A stretch of 64,000 nt of DNA from Nonomuraea basaltis (GTDB taxonomy: Bacteria > Actinomycetota > Actinomycetes > Streptosporangiales > Streptosporangiaceae): assembly GCF_005893125.1 (NCBI RefSeq), contig NZ_VCJS01000007.1, positions 79,145 to 143,144 on the forward strand, given 5' to 3'. Below are positions 28,060 through 36,550 of the stretch, piece by piece. Numbering within the stretch: the first letter of the stretch is position 1; each line of letters starts with the position of its first letter. The notes below the pieces were generated by a model. It saw nothing but the letters and a program-made list of their open reading frames with translations, did no database searches and had not been told where the DNA came from. The position numbers and the translations under genes are program-made.

Positions 28060-28811
28060 GCAGCGCTGCGGGCGCGGGCCGGGCGAGCGGCGCTACCGGC
28101 ACAGGCCGGTCGAGCGGCGCTACGGGCGCGGGCCGCGCTGCCGGCGCGGAGCGGGTGAGCCCGGGGTTGGCCGGGGTGGTCGCCGGGCGGCGGGTGTGGC
28201 TGTGCGATCTCGACGGCACGCTCGTCGACTCCTCCCCCGCGCACGAGGCCGCCTTCAGCCAGGCGATCGCCGAGCTCGTCCCCGACCGGCTGCCCGGCTT
28301 CCGGTACGCCGACCACGCCGGGGCGAGCACCACTGCGGTGGCGGCCGGCCTGACCGGGGACCCGGACGTGGCCGGGCGGCTGGCGCGGCGCAAGCAGCGG
28401 CTCTACCGTGAATACGCCGAATCAGGCCTGGTCCGGCCCTTCCCAGGGGCGCGCGGCCTGCTCGACCGGCTGGCCGCCGCCGGGCGGGTGGCGTACCTGG
28501 TCACCAGCGGCAGCCGCGGATCGGTCGAGCGGGTGCTGACGGCCTGCTCGCTCGGCGACGCCTTCCGCGGCGTGCTCACCGCCGACGACGTGCCGGTGAG
28601 CAAGCCCGATCCGCGCTTCTACGGCCTGGCCTGCCGCCGCTGGGGCGTGGACCCGGCCGAAGCCGTGGCGCTGGAGGACTCCGCGCACGGCGTGGCCTCC
28701 GCCGTCGGTGCGGGGCTGGCCACCCTCCACGTCCATACCGCCGAGCCCGCTCCCGGCGCGGTGGCGGCGGGCAGCCTGCACGACATCGTGTCCCTTCTTG
28801 GAGGTGGATGA
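28056..28811 (+). CDS. HAD-superfamily sugar phosphatase
   Basis: 251 residues if the ATG overlapping the previous stop is used. The HAD nucleophile motif LCDLDGTLVDSS lies near residue 50, motif II is LVTSGSRGSV, the lysine is in SKPDPRFY, and the acidic pair is ALEDSAHGVASA. The cap after the first motif places it in the beta-phosphoglucomutase/phosphoglycolate phosphatase class. The first ~35 residues are a Gly/Ala/Ser/Thr repeat (GRASGATGTGRSSGATGAG) that is not part of the fold; a GTG at 28155 would remove it. It probably dephosphorylates an intermediate of the operon. Confidence 0.87.
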   Translation: MSSAAGAGRASGATGTGRSSGATGAGRAAGAERVSPGLAGVVAGRRVWLCDLDGTLVDSSPAHEAAFSQAIAELVPDRLPGFRYADHAGASTTAVAAGLTGDPDVAGRLARRKQRLYREYAESGLVRPFPGARGLLDRLAAAGRVAYLVTSGSRGSVERVLTACSLGDAFRGVLTADDVPVSKPDPRFYGLACRRWGVDPAEAVALEDSAHGVASAVGAGLATLHVHTAEPAPGAVAAGSLHDIVSLLGGG

Positions 28812-29564
28812 GTGAACACGCGCGTCTGCGCGGTGATCCCGGCGGCCGGGCGCGGCACCCGCCTGGGCCACGGCGTTCCGAAGATCCTGATCGAGATCGC
28901 GGACGGCGTCACCGTCTGGCATCTGCTGCACCGGCGGCTGCGGCCGTGGGCCGAGCACGTCCACGTGGTCGTCTCCCCCGAGGGCGAGAGCCCGTTCCGT
29001 GAGCTGGCGGCGGCGGAGATCGACGGCGGGGCGGTGTCGGTGAGCGTGCAACGGGAGCCGACCGGCATGGGGGACGCGATCTTCGGCGCGGCCGGGCACT
29101 GGGCGGCGTACGAGACGATCCTGGTGGTCTGGGGCGACCAGGCGAACCTGTCCCTCGCGACCGTGCGCGAGGTCATGGCCGCCCACCCGGGCAAGGGGCT
29201 GACCGTGCCGCTGGTGCCGATGCCCGATCCGTACGTGGAGTACGAGCTGTCCGGGGGCGAGCTCGTACGGGTGCGGCAGTCGCGCGAGGGCGAGGAGTGC
29301 CGCCCGGGCGGGCTCAGCGACGTCGGCGTGTTCTGCCTGGCCACCCACGGGCTGCGGGCGGCCTGGGAGCGGTATGCGGCCGCGGCCGGACGCGGGGCGA
29401 GCACGGGCGAGGTGAACTTCCTGCCGTTCCTGCCGCACCTGTCGCAGGTCGAGGGCCGGCCGGTGACCGTGGTGCCCGTGTCCGACCCGGCCGAGGCGCG
29501 CGGCGTCAACACCGCCGACGACCTGGAGTTCGCCCGGCAGGCGTACCTGCGGTGCCCGGACTGA
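28812..29564 (+). CDS. NTP-transferase family nucleotidyltransferase
   Basis: 250 residues from GTG 28812, the base after the previous stop. The nucleotide-binding signature is VIPAAGRGTRLGHGVPKILIE, very like GlmU/GlgC-type pyrophosphorylases. WGDQANLS is in the position of the metal-binding aspartate, and VNTADDLEFA resembles the end of the UTP/CTP transferase fold. It would activate a sugar or polyol phosphate as a nucleoside diphosphate. Together with the HAD phosphatase it forms a plausible nucleotide-sugar supply module for the flanking glycosyltransferases. Confidence 0.88.
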   Translation: MNTRVCAVIPAAGRGTRLGHGVPKILIEIADGVTVWHLLHRRLRPWAEHVHVVVSPEGESPFRELAAAEIDGGAVSVSVQREPTGMGDAIFGAAGHWAAYETILVVWGDQANLSLATVREVMAAHPGKGLTVPLVPMPDPYVEYELSGGELVRVRQSREGEECRPGGLSDVGVFCLATHGLRAAWERYAAAAGRGASTGEVNFLPFLPHLSQVEGRPVTVVPVSDPAEARGVNTADDLEFARQAYLRCPD

Positions 29565-29584
29565 GCGCCCGCGAGGGCGAAGGC

Positions 29585-30832
29585 GTGCGCGACCGGGTGG
29601 CGCGCTTGGTGGACGGGCACAAGTGGGCGGCGGGACCGACCCTGGTGAGCACGCTGGCCAGCGGCATCGCGGCGGCGACCACGCTGGTCATCGCGCGCGG
29701 CGCGGGTGCGGCGGCGTTCGGCCACTTCACGGTGGTGCTGACGATCGCACTGATCGTCACCGTCGGCATGCTGACCAGCCTCCACTACGTCATGCTGCAG
29801 GAGCTGCCGCGCTCGGCGCCCGAGCGGCGGCCCGCGCTCATGACGACGGCGATGCTGTCCACGCTGGCGGTCAGCGCCGCCCTGGCCACGCTGGGGATGC
29901 TGACGGCGCCGCTGCTCACCTCCGTGCTGAACGTGGACACGCGGACGCTGGCCTTCGGGCTGGCGCTGGCGCTGTCGATGACGCTGAACCAGCTCGCCGA
30001 GAGCTTCCTTCGGGGGATGAAGAGGTTCGCGTTCGTGGCCGGGCTCAAGCTGGTGATCGCGGTCGTGTACCTGGCCGGGGCCTGCTTCTGCCTGCTGGTG
30101 CTCGAAGTCGGGGACGCCGAGGCGTACCTGGTCGCGCTGATCGTCACGAACGCGGCCTTCGCGCTGGTGGCGGTGGCCGCGGTGGGGGTGCGGCCGCGGG
30201 CCTGGTCGGCGCGACTGGCCCGGTCGCTGTACCGGCACGGCGCGTACGTGACGTGCATCGCCGCGCTCACCGGCGTGCTGTTCGGCGTGGACGTGATCTT
30301 CCTCAACCACTGGGCGGCCCCGGCCGACGTCGGCGTGTACTCGGTCTACAACGGCTTCCCCAAGCGGCTGATGGGCGTGGTGTTCACCGACGGGATCGGG
30401 CTGGCGCTGCTGCCCATGATGGCCACCACGGACAAATCCCTGCTGATGCGGCGGATTGCCCGGCTCGTGCCGGCCGTCGCCGGGGTCACGGCGGTGTTCT
30501 CCTTCGCCGTCAGCACGGTGTTCTTCCTGCTGATGAGCGGCGAGTATCCGTACTCGCTGGGGTTGATGACGCTGTCGGCGCTGGGCATCGGCGCGCACAC
30601 GGCCTTCAATCTGTACTCGGTCGCGCTGTCGATGGACGGCGTGCGGGGGGCGAAGGTGCTCATCGGCTGCCTGGTGGTGGGCACGCCGTTCGCGCTGGCC
30701 GCGCTGGCGGCGTGCATCCGGTGGCAGGGGCTGGCCGGCGGGCTGGTGGGCTTCGCGCTGGCCAACCTCATCCTGCTGGCCGTCGTGGCAGTGACCGCCG
30801 CCCGCAGCTATCGAGAAAAGGGTGCGGCATGA
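29585..30832 (+). CDS. Polysaccharide flippase-like membrane protein (Wzx/MOP type)
   Basis: About 415 residues from GTG 29585 with GAGGG seven bases upstream; GTG 29552, overlapping the previous gene, is an alternative. About twelve hydrophobic segments start with PTLVSTLASGIAAATTLVIA, followed by the ARGAGAAAFGHFTVVL stretch typical of oligosaccharide flippases. The RGMKRFAFVAGLKL segment after the fourth helix is also typical. It would move a lipid-linked glycan across the membrane. Its stop overlaps the GT4 start (ATGA). Confidence 0.87.
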   Translation: MRDRVARLVDGHKWAAGPTLVSTLASGIAAATTLVIARGAGAAAFGHFTVVLTIALIVTVGMLTSLHYVMLQELPRSAPERRPALMTTAMLSTLAVSAALATLGMLTAPLLTSVLNVDTRTLAFGLALALSMTLNQLAESFLRGMKRFAFVAGLKLVIAVVYLAGACFCLLVLEVGDAEAYLVALIVTNAAFALVAVAAVGVRPRAWSARLARSLYRHGAYVTCIAALTGVLFGVDVIFLNHWAAPADVGVYSVYNGFPKRLMGVVFTDGIGLALLPMMATTDKSLLMRRIARLVPAVAGVTAVFSFAVSTVFFLLMSGEYPYSLGLMTLSALGIGAHTAFNLYSVALSMDGVRGAKVLIGCLVVGTPFALAALAACIRWQGLAGGLVGFALANLILLAVVAVTAARSYREKGAA

Positions 30833-32064
30833 GGATCGCCTTCATCGTCAACCAGTTCCCGCCCAACATCACCGCCGGTCTGGGCAGGTACGTCGATCTC
30901 ATCACGCCCTACCTGGCTCGCGGCCACGAACTGGCGGTCCACACGCTCAACGACGGCCACCAGCCGGTGGACGAGCGGGTGGGCGGCATCGACGTCCACC
31001 GGCCGCGCACCCGCCTGCTGGGAGCGATCGGCCGCGGGCGCAGGCTCAACCGCACCCGCCGCTCGGAGTTCCTGCTGCTCGCGCTGAACGTCGTGGCCAG
31101 CAACTGGCGCTACTTCCTGCGGCTGCGCCGCCAGGAGCGGCCGGACCTGGTGGCCGTGCACGACTCGACGAACTTCCTGTCCGGCCTGCTCTGCCACTAC
31201 GTGCTGCGGCTTCCGGTGATCTTCCACGTCCACACCACCGAGTACGGCGTCGCGCCGCAGCGCAGCATCACCGATCCGCTCAACCTGTTCGCCAGGCTGG
31301 AGCGGTGGCTGGCCAGGATCTCCCGCCGGGTGGTGGTGGCCACGCCGGAGGTACGCGACCAGCTCGTGGCCGCGGGCTGGAGACGGACGCCGATCGACGT
31401 GGTGCCGCTGGGCGGGACGTTCGAGCCGGTCCTGGCCGACCCGGGCTTCGACCGCGACGCGCTGCGTGCCGGGGCCGCCGCGCTGCGGCGCGGGCTGGGA
31501 CTGTCGGAGCGGGACCGGGTGCTGCTGTTCGTGGGCAGGATCGAACGGCAGAAGGGCGTCTACCAGCTGCTCGAGGCGATGCGGGAGGCGGCGGCCGCGG
31601 TGCCGGGGCTGCACCTGGTGATCGTCGGGGAGGGCGACGAGGTCGGCGTGCGGCGCATCGTGGCCTCGACCGGGTTGCGGGGGCGGGTGCTGACCTCCGG
31701 CGGGTTCGTCCAGGGGCGGGAGCTGCTGGAGTACTACGAGCTGGCCGACGCGTGCGTGTTCCCGTCGCTGTTCGAGCCGTTCGGGCTGGTGGCGACCGAG
31801 GCCATGGCGCTGGGCCGGGCGACGATCCTGGGCGACGGCTTCTCGCGGATCTTCCTCGGGCCCGATCCGGCCCGGCCCGTGGTGCGGTTCGTACGGGCGA
31901 GCGAGCCCGCCGACATCGCGCGCGGCGTGATCGAGGTGATGTCGAACGCGCGGCTGCGGCGGGGGCTGGCCGAACGGGGCGAGCGGTTCGTACAGGAGAG
32001 TCTGAGCTGGGAGCGCGCCGCCACCGAGACCATCGAGGTCTACCGGTCGGCCGTCAAGCCCTGA
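30829..32064 (+). CDS. Family 4 glycosyltransferase
   Basis: 411 residues of GT-B fold. The N-terminal domain opens MRIAFIVNQFPPNITAGLG; the C-terminal domain has FVGRIERQKGVYQLLEAM and the EX7E-like donor site SLFEPFGLVATEAMALG. It transfers a sugar from an NDP-sugar donor with retention. It is the last gene of the coupled operon, and its final 11 bases overlap the end of the convergent GT2 gene. Confidence 0.92.
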   Translation: MRIAFIVNQFPPNITAGLGRYVDLITPYLARGHELAVHTLNDGHQPVDERVGGIDVHRPRTRLLGAIGRGRRLNRTRRSEFLLLALNVVASNWRYFLRLRRQERPDLVAVHDSTNFLSGLLCHYVLRLPVIFHVHTTEYGVAPQRSITDPLNLFARLERWLARISRRVVVATPEVRDQLVAAGWRRTPIDVVPLGGTFEPVLADPGFDRDALRAGAAALRRGLGLSERDRVLLFVGRIERQKGVYQLLEAMREAAAAVPGLHLVIVGEGDEVGVRRIVASTGLRGRVLTSGGFVQGRELLEYYELADACVFPSLFEPFGLVATEAMALGRATILGDGFSRIFLGPDPARPVVRFVRASEPADIARGVIEVMSNARLRRGLAERGERFVQESLSWERAATETIEVYRSAVKP

Positions 32065-33025
32065 GGGGGCGCAGCACCCGCAGGGAGCCGACCGCCAGGC
32101 CGGTGACGAGTACCACATGCACGGCCAGGTGGACGGCCATGAAGTAGGCGGTGAAGCCGGCGCCGCGCTGCCGGTGGACGAACCGCAGCAGCGCGGGATC
32201 GGCCAGCACGAACCATCCGACCAGCGCTGCGGGCACCGCCAGCAGCGCCGGGGAGAGCAGGCCCAGCGGCAGGCAGGCCAGCGCGAGCGCGCAGGCGATG
32301 ATCCCGGCGCGGCTGTTGGCGTTCTCCGGCTTGGCCGCGCCGCGCCTGGCCGTGGCCAGGGCGAGCGGGATCAGCGGCAGAGCGCGCCGCCACTGCTCGG
32401 TGAGCACCGGCAGCAGCCGGTGTCCCTCGTCGTGGCGGCCCATGACGGCGTCGGTCAGCACGATCTTGGTGCGGACGGCCAGGCGGCTGCTGTACTCCAC
32501 GTCCTCGCAGTCGCGCAGGCTCTCGTCGAGTCTGCCCGCCTCCAGCAGCACCTCGCGGCGGATGGCGGCGAGCGCGAAGACCACGCTGTTGACCTCGCCG
32601 AGATGGCGGCGCCGCCAGTGGACCTGGTGGAGCAGCCGGTACCACTCGACCGGGCCGTCGTCGATGAGCGGCTCGGTGTCGTACACGCCGTGCACGCAGC
32701 CCACGCCGGGGTCGCGCTCCAGGATCTCCAGGGCGCCCGCGACCGCGTCGGGCCGCAGCGCCACGTCGCTGTCGAGGAAGAAGATCACCTCGCCGGTCGT
32801 GTGCTCCACGCCCGCGTTCCTGGCCGCCGAGACGCCGCGGTTCTCCGGCAGCCGCACCATCCGGCAGCCCAGCTCTTCGGCGATGGCCGGGGAGCCGTCG
32901 GAGCTGGCGTCGTCCACCACCACGATCTCGTCGGGCAGGCGGGTCTGGGAGAGCACGGACTCCAGGCACAGGCGCAGGGTCTTGCCGGCGTTGTAGCACG
33001 GCACGATCAGCGAAACTCTCGTCAC
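32054..33025 (-). CDS. Family 2 glycosyltransferase with C-terminal membrane helices
   Basis: About 323 residues from GTG 33025, behind GAGGGG; the frame is open further upstream to 33211 without homology-like sequence. GT2 motifs are VSLIVPCYNAGKT, IVVVDDASSDGS and IFFLDSDVALRP, with CEDVEYSSRLAVR as the acceptor-domain ED motif. Three hydrophobic segments follow near the C-terminus, including ACALALACLPLGLLSPALLAV. It is convergent with the glycan operon and probably adds to the same product at the membrane. Confidence 0.88.
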   Translation of the reverse strand: MTRVSLIVPCYNAGKTLRLCLESVLSQTRLPDEIVVVDDASSDGSPAIAEELGCRMVRLPENRGVSAARNAGVEHTTGEVIFFLDSDVALRPDAVAGALEILERDPGVGCVHGVYDTEPLIDDGPVEWYRLLHQVHWRRRHLGEVNSVVFALAAIRREVLLEAGRLDESLRDCEDVEYSSRLAVRTKIVLTDAVMGRHDEGHRLLPVLTEQWRRALPLIPLALATARRGAAKPENANSRAGIIACALALACLPLGLLSPALLAVPAALVGWFVLADPALLRFVHRQRGAGFTAYFMAVHLAVHVVLVTGLAVGSLRVLRPLRA

Positions 33026-33238
33026 GGGTGCGGCCCCTCGCGAACGGCTCCTCCTGCGGCCGGACGGCGGCGCCGTGGCCACCACCATGATCTCGCACAA
33101 TCCCTCGCCCGCACACCTTTCCTGTCCCGGCTCAGGACGTTCAGTGCGGGCGGCCCGACGCTGCACGGATGTGGCTGTGTGGTGAGACCAGCGCGGGAGT
33201 GACCATGGCACGTGACCTCGAAGGCTGGCGGCGGCTGC

Positions 33239-33997
33239 TCACTGTTTCAGTTCGACTGAGTCGGTCAGCGCCAGCAACTGCTCGATGCGCCGCTGCGCGA
33301 GCAGGTCGAGGCTCTGGTCCAGGTCGTTGCCGAAGAGAGTCAGCGCCAGGTCGAGGTGCCGCTCCATGGCCGCCCGCGCGGCCGTGGGGTCGCCGTCCTC
33401 GATCGCCCGCAGGACGAGGTCGTGGTACGGCAGGCCCTCCCGGGAGATCGCCGGATCGCTGAGGCTGCGGAGCATGAGCTCGAACACCAGCGGGGAGATC
33501 GAATCGAACATCGTCTCGATCACCGGGTTGCGCGAGGCGCGGGCCACCGCGGCGTGGAAATCGAGATCCGCCCGGGCCTTCGAGACCACGTCGCGGGCCT
33601 GGTCACAGCGGTCGAGCGCGGCCCGCATGGCCGCCAGGTCGGCCTCCGTGGCGTGCTCGGCGGCCAGCCGCGCCGTCTCCCGCTCCAGCATCATCCTGGC
33701 CTGGACCAGGTGGCGCGGCGTCGGCTTGCGCTGCCGGTAGGCCGTGTCGAAGGGACGTACCGACACCGCGGGACCCGCGGCGCGGACGTACGCCCCCCGG
33801 CCCGCCCGCACCTCGATGAGACCCCGTTCCTCCAACGTGCGCAGCACCTCGCGGACCATCGGCCGGCTCACGCCGAACCGCTCCGCCAGCTGCCGCTCCG
33901 ACTGCAGCTTCGAGCCCGCCGGCAAATGCCCGGACAGCAACTCCAGCTCCAGTCGTGCCGCTATGTCGTCCTTCCCGAGGCCCCTGTCCATGCCCAC
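33239..33997 (-). CDS. FadR-subfamily GntR transcriptional regulator
   Basis: 252 residues. The winged helix contains GSKLQSERQLAERFGVSR and PMVREVLRTLEERGLIEVR. The FCD domain shows DLDFHAAVARASRNPVIE and the metal-site histidines in HDLVLRAIEDGD and MERHLDLAL. It diverges from a truncated sugar permease and a glycosidase gene, and two GGTCTTACC boxes lie in the gap. It therefore probably once controlled a sugar or uronate uptake operon whose transporter has since been lost. Confidence 0.9.
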   Translation of the reverse strand: MGMDRGLGKDDIAARLELELLSGHLPAGSKLQSERQLAERFGVSRPMVREVLRTLEERGLIEVRAGRGAYVRAAGPAVSVRPFDTAYRQRKPTPRHLVQARMMLERETARLAAEHATEADLAAMRAALDRCDQARDVVSKARADLDFHAAVARASRNPVIETMFDSISPLVFELMLRSLSDPAISREGLPYHDLVLRAIEDGDPTAARAAMERHLDLALTLFGNDLDQSLDLLAQRRIEQLLALTDSVELKQ

Positions 33998-34013
33998 ACC
34001 GTAGCCCCAGGAT

Positions 34014-34024
34014 TGGTCTTACCA
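34014..34024. promoter_or_regulatory. FadR-type operator next to the regulator gene
   Basis: TGGTCTTACCA matches the TGGTnnnACCA consensus of FadR-subfamily operators exactly. It lies 17 bases upstream of the regulator start, consistent with autoregulation. Confidence 0.65.
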
Positions 34025-34103
34025 GTCAGACTGTGATGTATCCGCAACACTTCCCATGCTTGACGAGCGTGTCGACGATGCCTCACCGTAACGTGGCATA
34101 ACC

Positions 34104-34112
34104 GGTCTTACC
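34104..34112. promoter_or_regulatory. Second FadR-type operator before the permease remnant
   Basis: The core GGTCTTACC is repeated 89 bases from the first copy and 23 bases upstream of the GTG of the permease stub. This is the place expected for repression of the divergent sugar operon. Confidence 0.6.
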
Positions 34113-34134
34113 AGTTGGACCGAAAAGGACGCCC

Positions 34135-34260
34135 GTGAGGATCGTCACCCTTGAAACCATCAACGCGGCTGTCGTCCTCATCACGCTGCCCGTCGTGCTG
34201 CTCGTCCTGCTCGCCCAACGCCGCATCGTCTCCGGACTCACCACAGGAGCCGTCAAGTAA
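34135..34260 (+). pseudogene. C-terminal stub of a MalG-type sugar ABC permease
   Basis: A 41-codon frame with its own AAAAGGA ribosome site and GTG start. The product contains LITLPVVLLVLLAQRRIVSG and ends LTTGAVK, which is the last helix and C-terminal tail of a MalG-type carbohydrate permease. The rest of the permease, the partner permease and the binding protein are missing. The stub follows the operator directly and overlaps the next start as TAATG, so an internal deletion has probably fused the promoter to the end of the transporter operon. Confidence 0.65.
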
Positions 34261-36372
34261 TGCCCGCCATCGACTTCCGCCACGCGCCCGCCAGCTCATG
34301 GACACTGATCTGCCGGCCGGACGATCCGTGCAAGACGCTGGTACGCGAAGACGGCGCACTCTTGTACGGTTTCCACGCTGCCGCGTTCGACGCCTGGCAC
34401 TTCGACCCGGTCGTTGAGTTCACCGCGCAGACCACGCACCAACCGGTCCGGATCACGCAGGAGACGGAGTCCGCGCGCCGGGCGATCGTCAGGACCGTCA
34501 TCGAGTACCCCGACCAGACGCTGGAGTTGCTCGCCTTCGCCGGGCGGCCGGGCCGACGCCGTCCAGTGGCGGCTCACGGCCCGGGCCGGCGGGCTGCTCA
34601 CCGGGCTGCGCATCGACACCTACCTGCGCGGCCGGGCGCTGGCAGGGGTGGGCGGCGAGCCGCATCACGAGGTGTACGCCATGTCCGCCGACCCGCTGCC
34701 CGCCACGGCGCGCTGGACCGACGGGCTGCCGACCGTGGACGAGGCGCCGCCGGGCACCTGGCGGCTACACTCGCTCGACCACCCGCTGCTCGGCGTGTAC
34801 GCGAGGGGGTTCCGGCCGGCCAGCGGCCTGATGACCCGGCCGGTGCTGCTCGCGGCCGGCGAAAGCGTCAGCGGTACCATCGCCATCCCATACGACGAAA
34901 TATCCGAAATATCGTTAGACGCGGAGCGCCACTACTGGGACAACCTGCCCCTCCAGCGGCTGGAGTGCAGCGTGCCCGACGCCGGAGTCCAGGACCTGCT
35001 CACCGCCTGCGCCAGGAACATGCTCCAGGCCAGGGAGCTCGAGGACGGCCTGCCCGTCCTGCACGTCGGACCCACGATCTACCGCGGCCTGTGGCTCGTG
35101 GACGGCCACTTCCTCCTCGAAGCCGCCCGCTACCTCGGCTGGGACGACACCGCCGACGCCGGCCTGGACGTGGTGATGCGCCGGGTCAGGCCCGACGGGT
35201 CGATCATCCAGCTGAGCCATGAGCCGCACATCAAGGAGACCGGCATCGCGGTCGCGACGATGGTCCGCCAAGCCGAGCTGACCGGCGACACGGAGGGCCT
35301 GCGGCGGCGATGGAGCGCGGTCAGGGGTGCCGTCGCGCACATCGCCGAGCTGCGCGAACGCGCGATGGAGCTACCCGAGGGGCATCCGCTGCACGGCCTG
35401 TTGCCCGAGGCGTTCGGCGACGGAGGATTGGGCGGCTCGCGCGCCGAGTACACCACGGCCGCCTGGCTCATGGTCGGTCTCAAGTACGCTGCCGCCGGGG
35501 CCCGCCTGCTGGGGGAGCACGCCGACGCGCAGAGCTTCGGCGAGGACTTCGACGACCTGCTCGACGCCTTCCGCAAGTCGGCCGCCGCCCAGCGCCGGAT
35601 CACCGCCGAAGGCTTGCCCTACCTGCCGATGGCGCCCGCGGGCAGCGGGACGCACCAGTTCCTCCCGCACGCCGACGAGCACGACGTGCCGCCGTGGCGG
35701 ACGATCAGGCCGGAGACCGCGACGTGGGCGCTGTGCCATGCCATCTGGCCCGGCGAGGTCTTCCCGCCGGACGACTGGCTGGTCACCGACCTGCTCGACC
35801 TGCTGCGCTCGCGCGATGAGCCCCAGGGTGTGCCCGCCACGACCGGCTGGCTGCCCTACCGCGCGGTCTGGACCTACGCCGCGTCTTTCGCCGCCCATGC
35901 CTGCCTGTACGCCGGACGCCCCGGCAAGGCGATCGACTACCTGTACGCCTTCGCCAACCACGCCTCCCCGACGAGGGTCTGGCGCGAGGAGCAGCCCTTC
36001 ACGGGGAGCGGTTCCATGCAGATCTGCGGGGACATGCCGCACAACTGGGCCTCTGCCGAGTTCATCCGCCTCGTGCGCCACCTGCTGGTCTTCGAACGCG
36101 GGGACGGACTCGACCTGCTGGCCGCCGTACCGGATGAGTGGTTCGCGGAGGGGGCGGTCATCAGGGTCGAGCGCACGCCCACCCGGCACGGCCGCGTGAC
36201 GATGGAGACACGCCCGAGCGCGACGCAGGTGGAGGTTCGGGTCCTCCGCGAGGAGGGCCCGGACGAGGTGCCGGCCACACTCCGCCTGCCCGCCCGGTAC
36301 ACCGCCGCCACGCACCTCACCCTGCCGAGAGGAAAGGAAGTGAAGGTCATCGCTCGCGAACGTGATCGATAG
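34260..36372 (+). pseudogene. Six-hairpin glycosidase-like gene with a frameshift
   Basis: The frame from ATG 34260 encodes about 95 residues (MPAIDFRHAPASSWTLIC to LELLAFAGRPG). Homology-like sequence then continues in the +1 frame from about 34550 (GGRADAVQWRLTARAG) to 36372. The break falls in the GC-rich gccgggcggccgggccgac, where one extra base (or two missing) explains it. The downstream part is an alpha/alpha-barrel type glycosidase: YRGLWLVDGHFLLEAARYL, HEPHIKETGIAVATMV and FTGSGSMQICGDMPHNWAS, with a short beta-sandwich at the end. I cannot name the GH family. Either the gene is inactive, or the sequence contains one error here. Confidence 0.7.
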
Positions 36373-36520
36373 CCGACGCTGCGGCGCGGGGACGCCGTGG
36401 TCCGGCCGGGAACTGATCGGCCGGCAGCGGCAGGCGAGCCACCTGCTTGCCCGTGAGGTCGAACTCCAGGACCGCGATCCGGTCGCCGGAGTACTCCAGA
36501 GTGAAGACCAAGCGTGGCAC
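36347..36520 (-). CDS. Small protein downstream of the ECF sigma factor
   Basis: A 57-codon frame starting at GTG 36520 with a strong GGGAGG site four bases upstream. The product, beginning VPRLVFTLEYSGDRIAVLE, then FDLTGKQVARLPLPADQF, looks like an alternating beta-strand edge of an alpha/beta barrel such as a SnoaL-like fold, with a short Arg/Ala tail. It starts 31 bases after the sigma gene's stop on the same strand and overlaps the end of the glycosidase frame on the opposite strand. It could be an extra C-terminal piece of the sigma factor system or a decaying duplicate. Confidence 0.5.
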   Translation of the reverse strand: MPRLVFTLEYSGDRIAVLEFDLTGKQVARLPLPADQFPAGPRRPRAAASAIDHVRER

Positions 36521-36550
36521 GTCACCTCCCGCGAGCTCTGGTTGCGGTGA

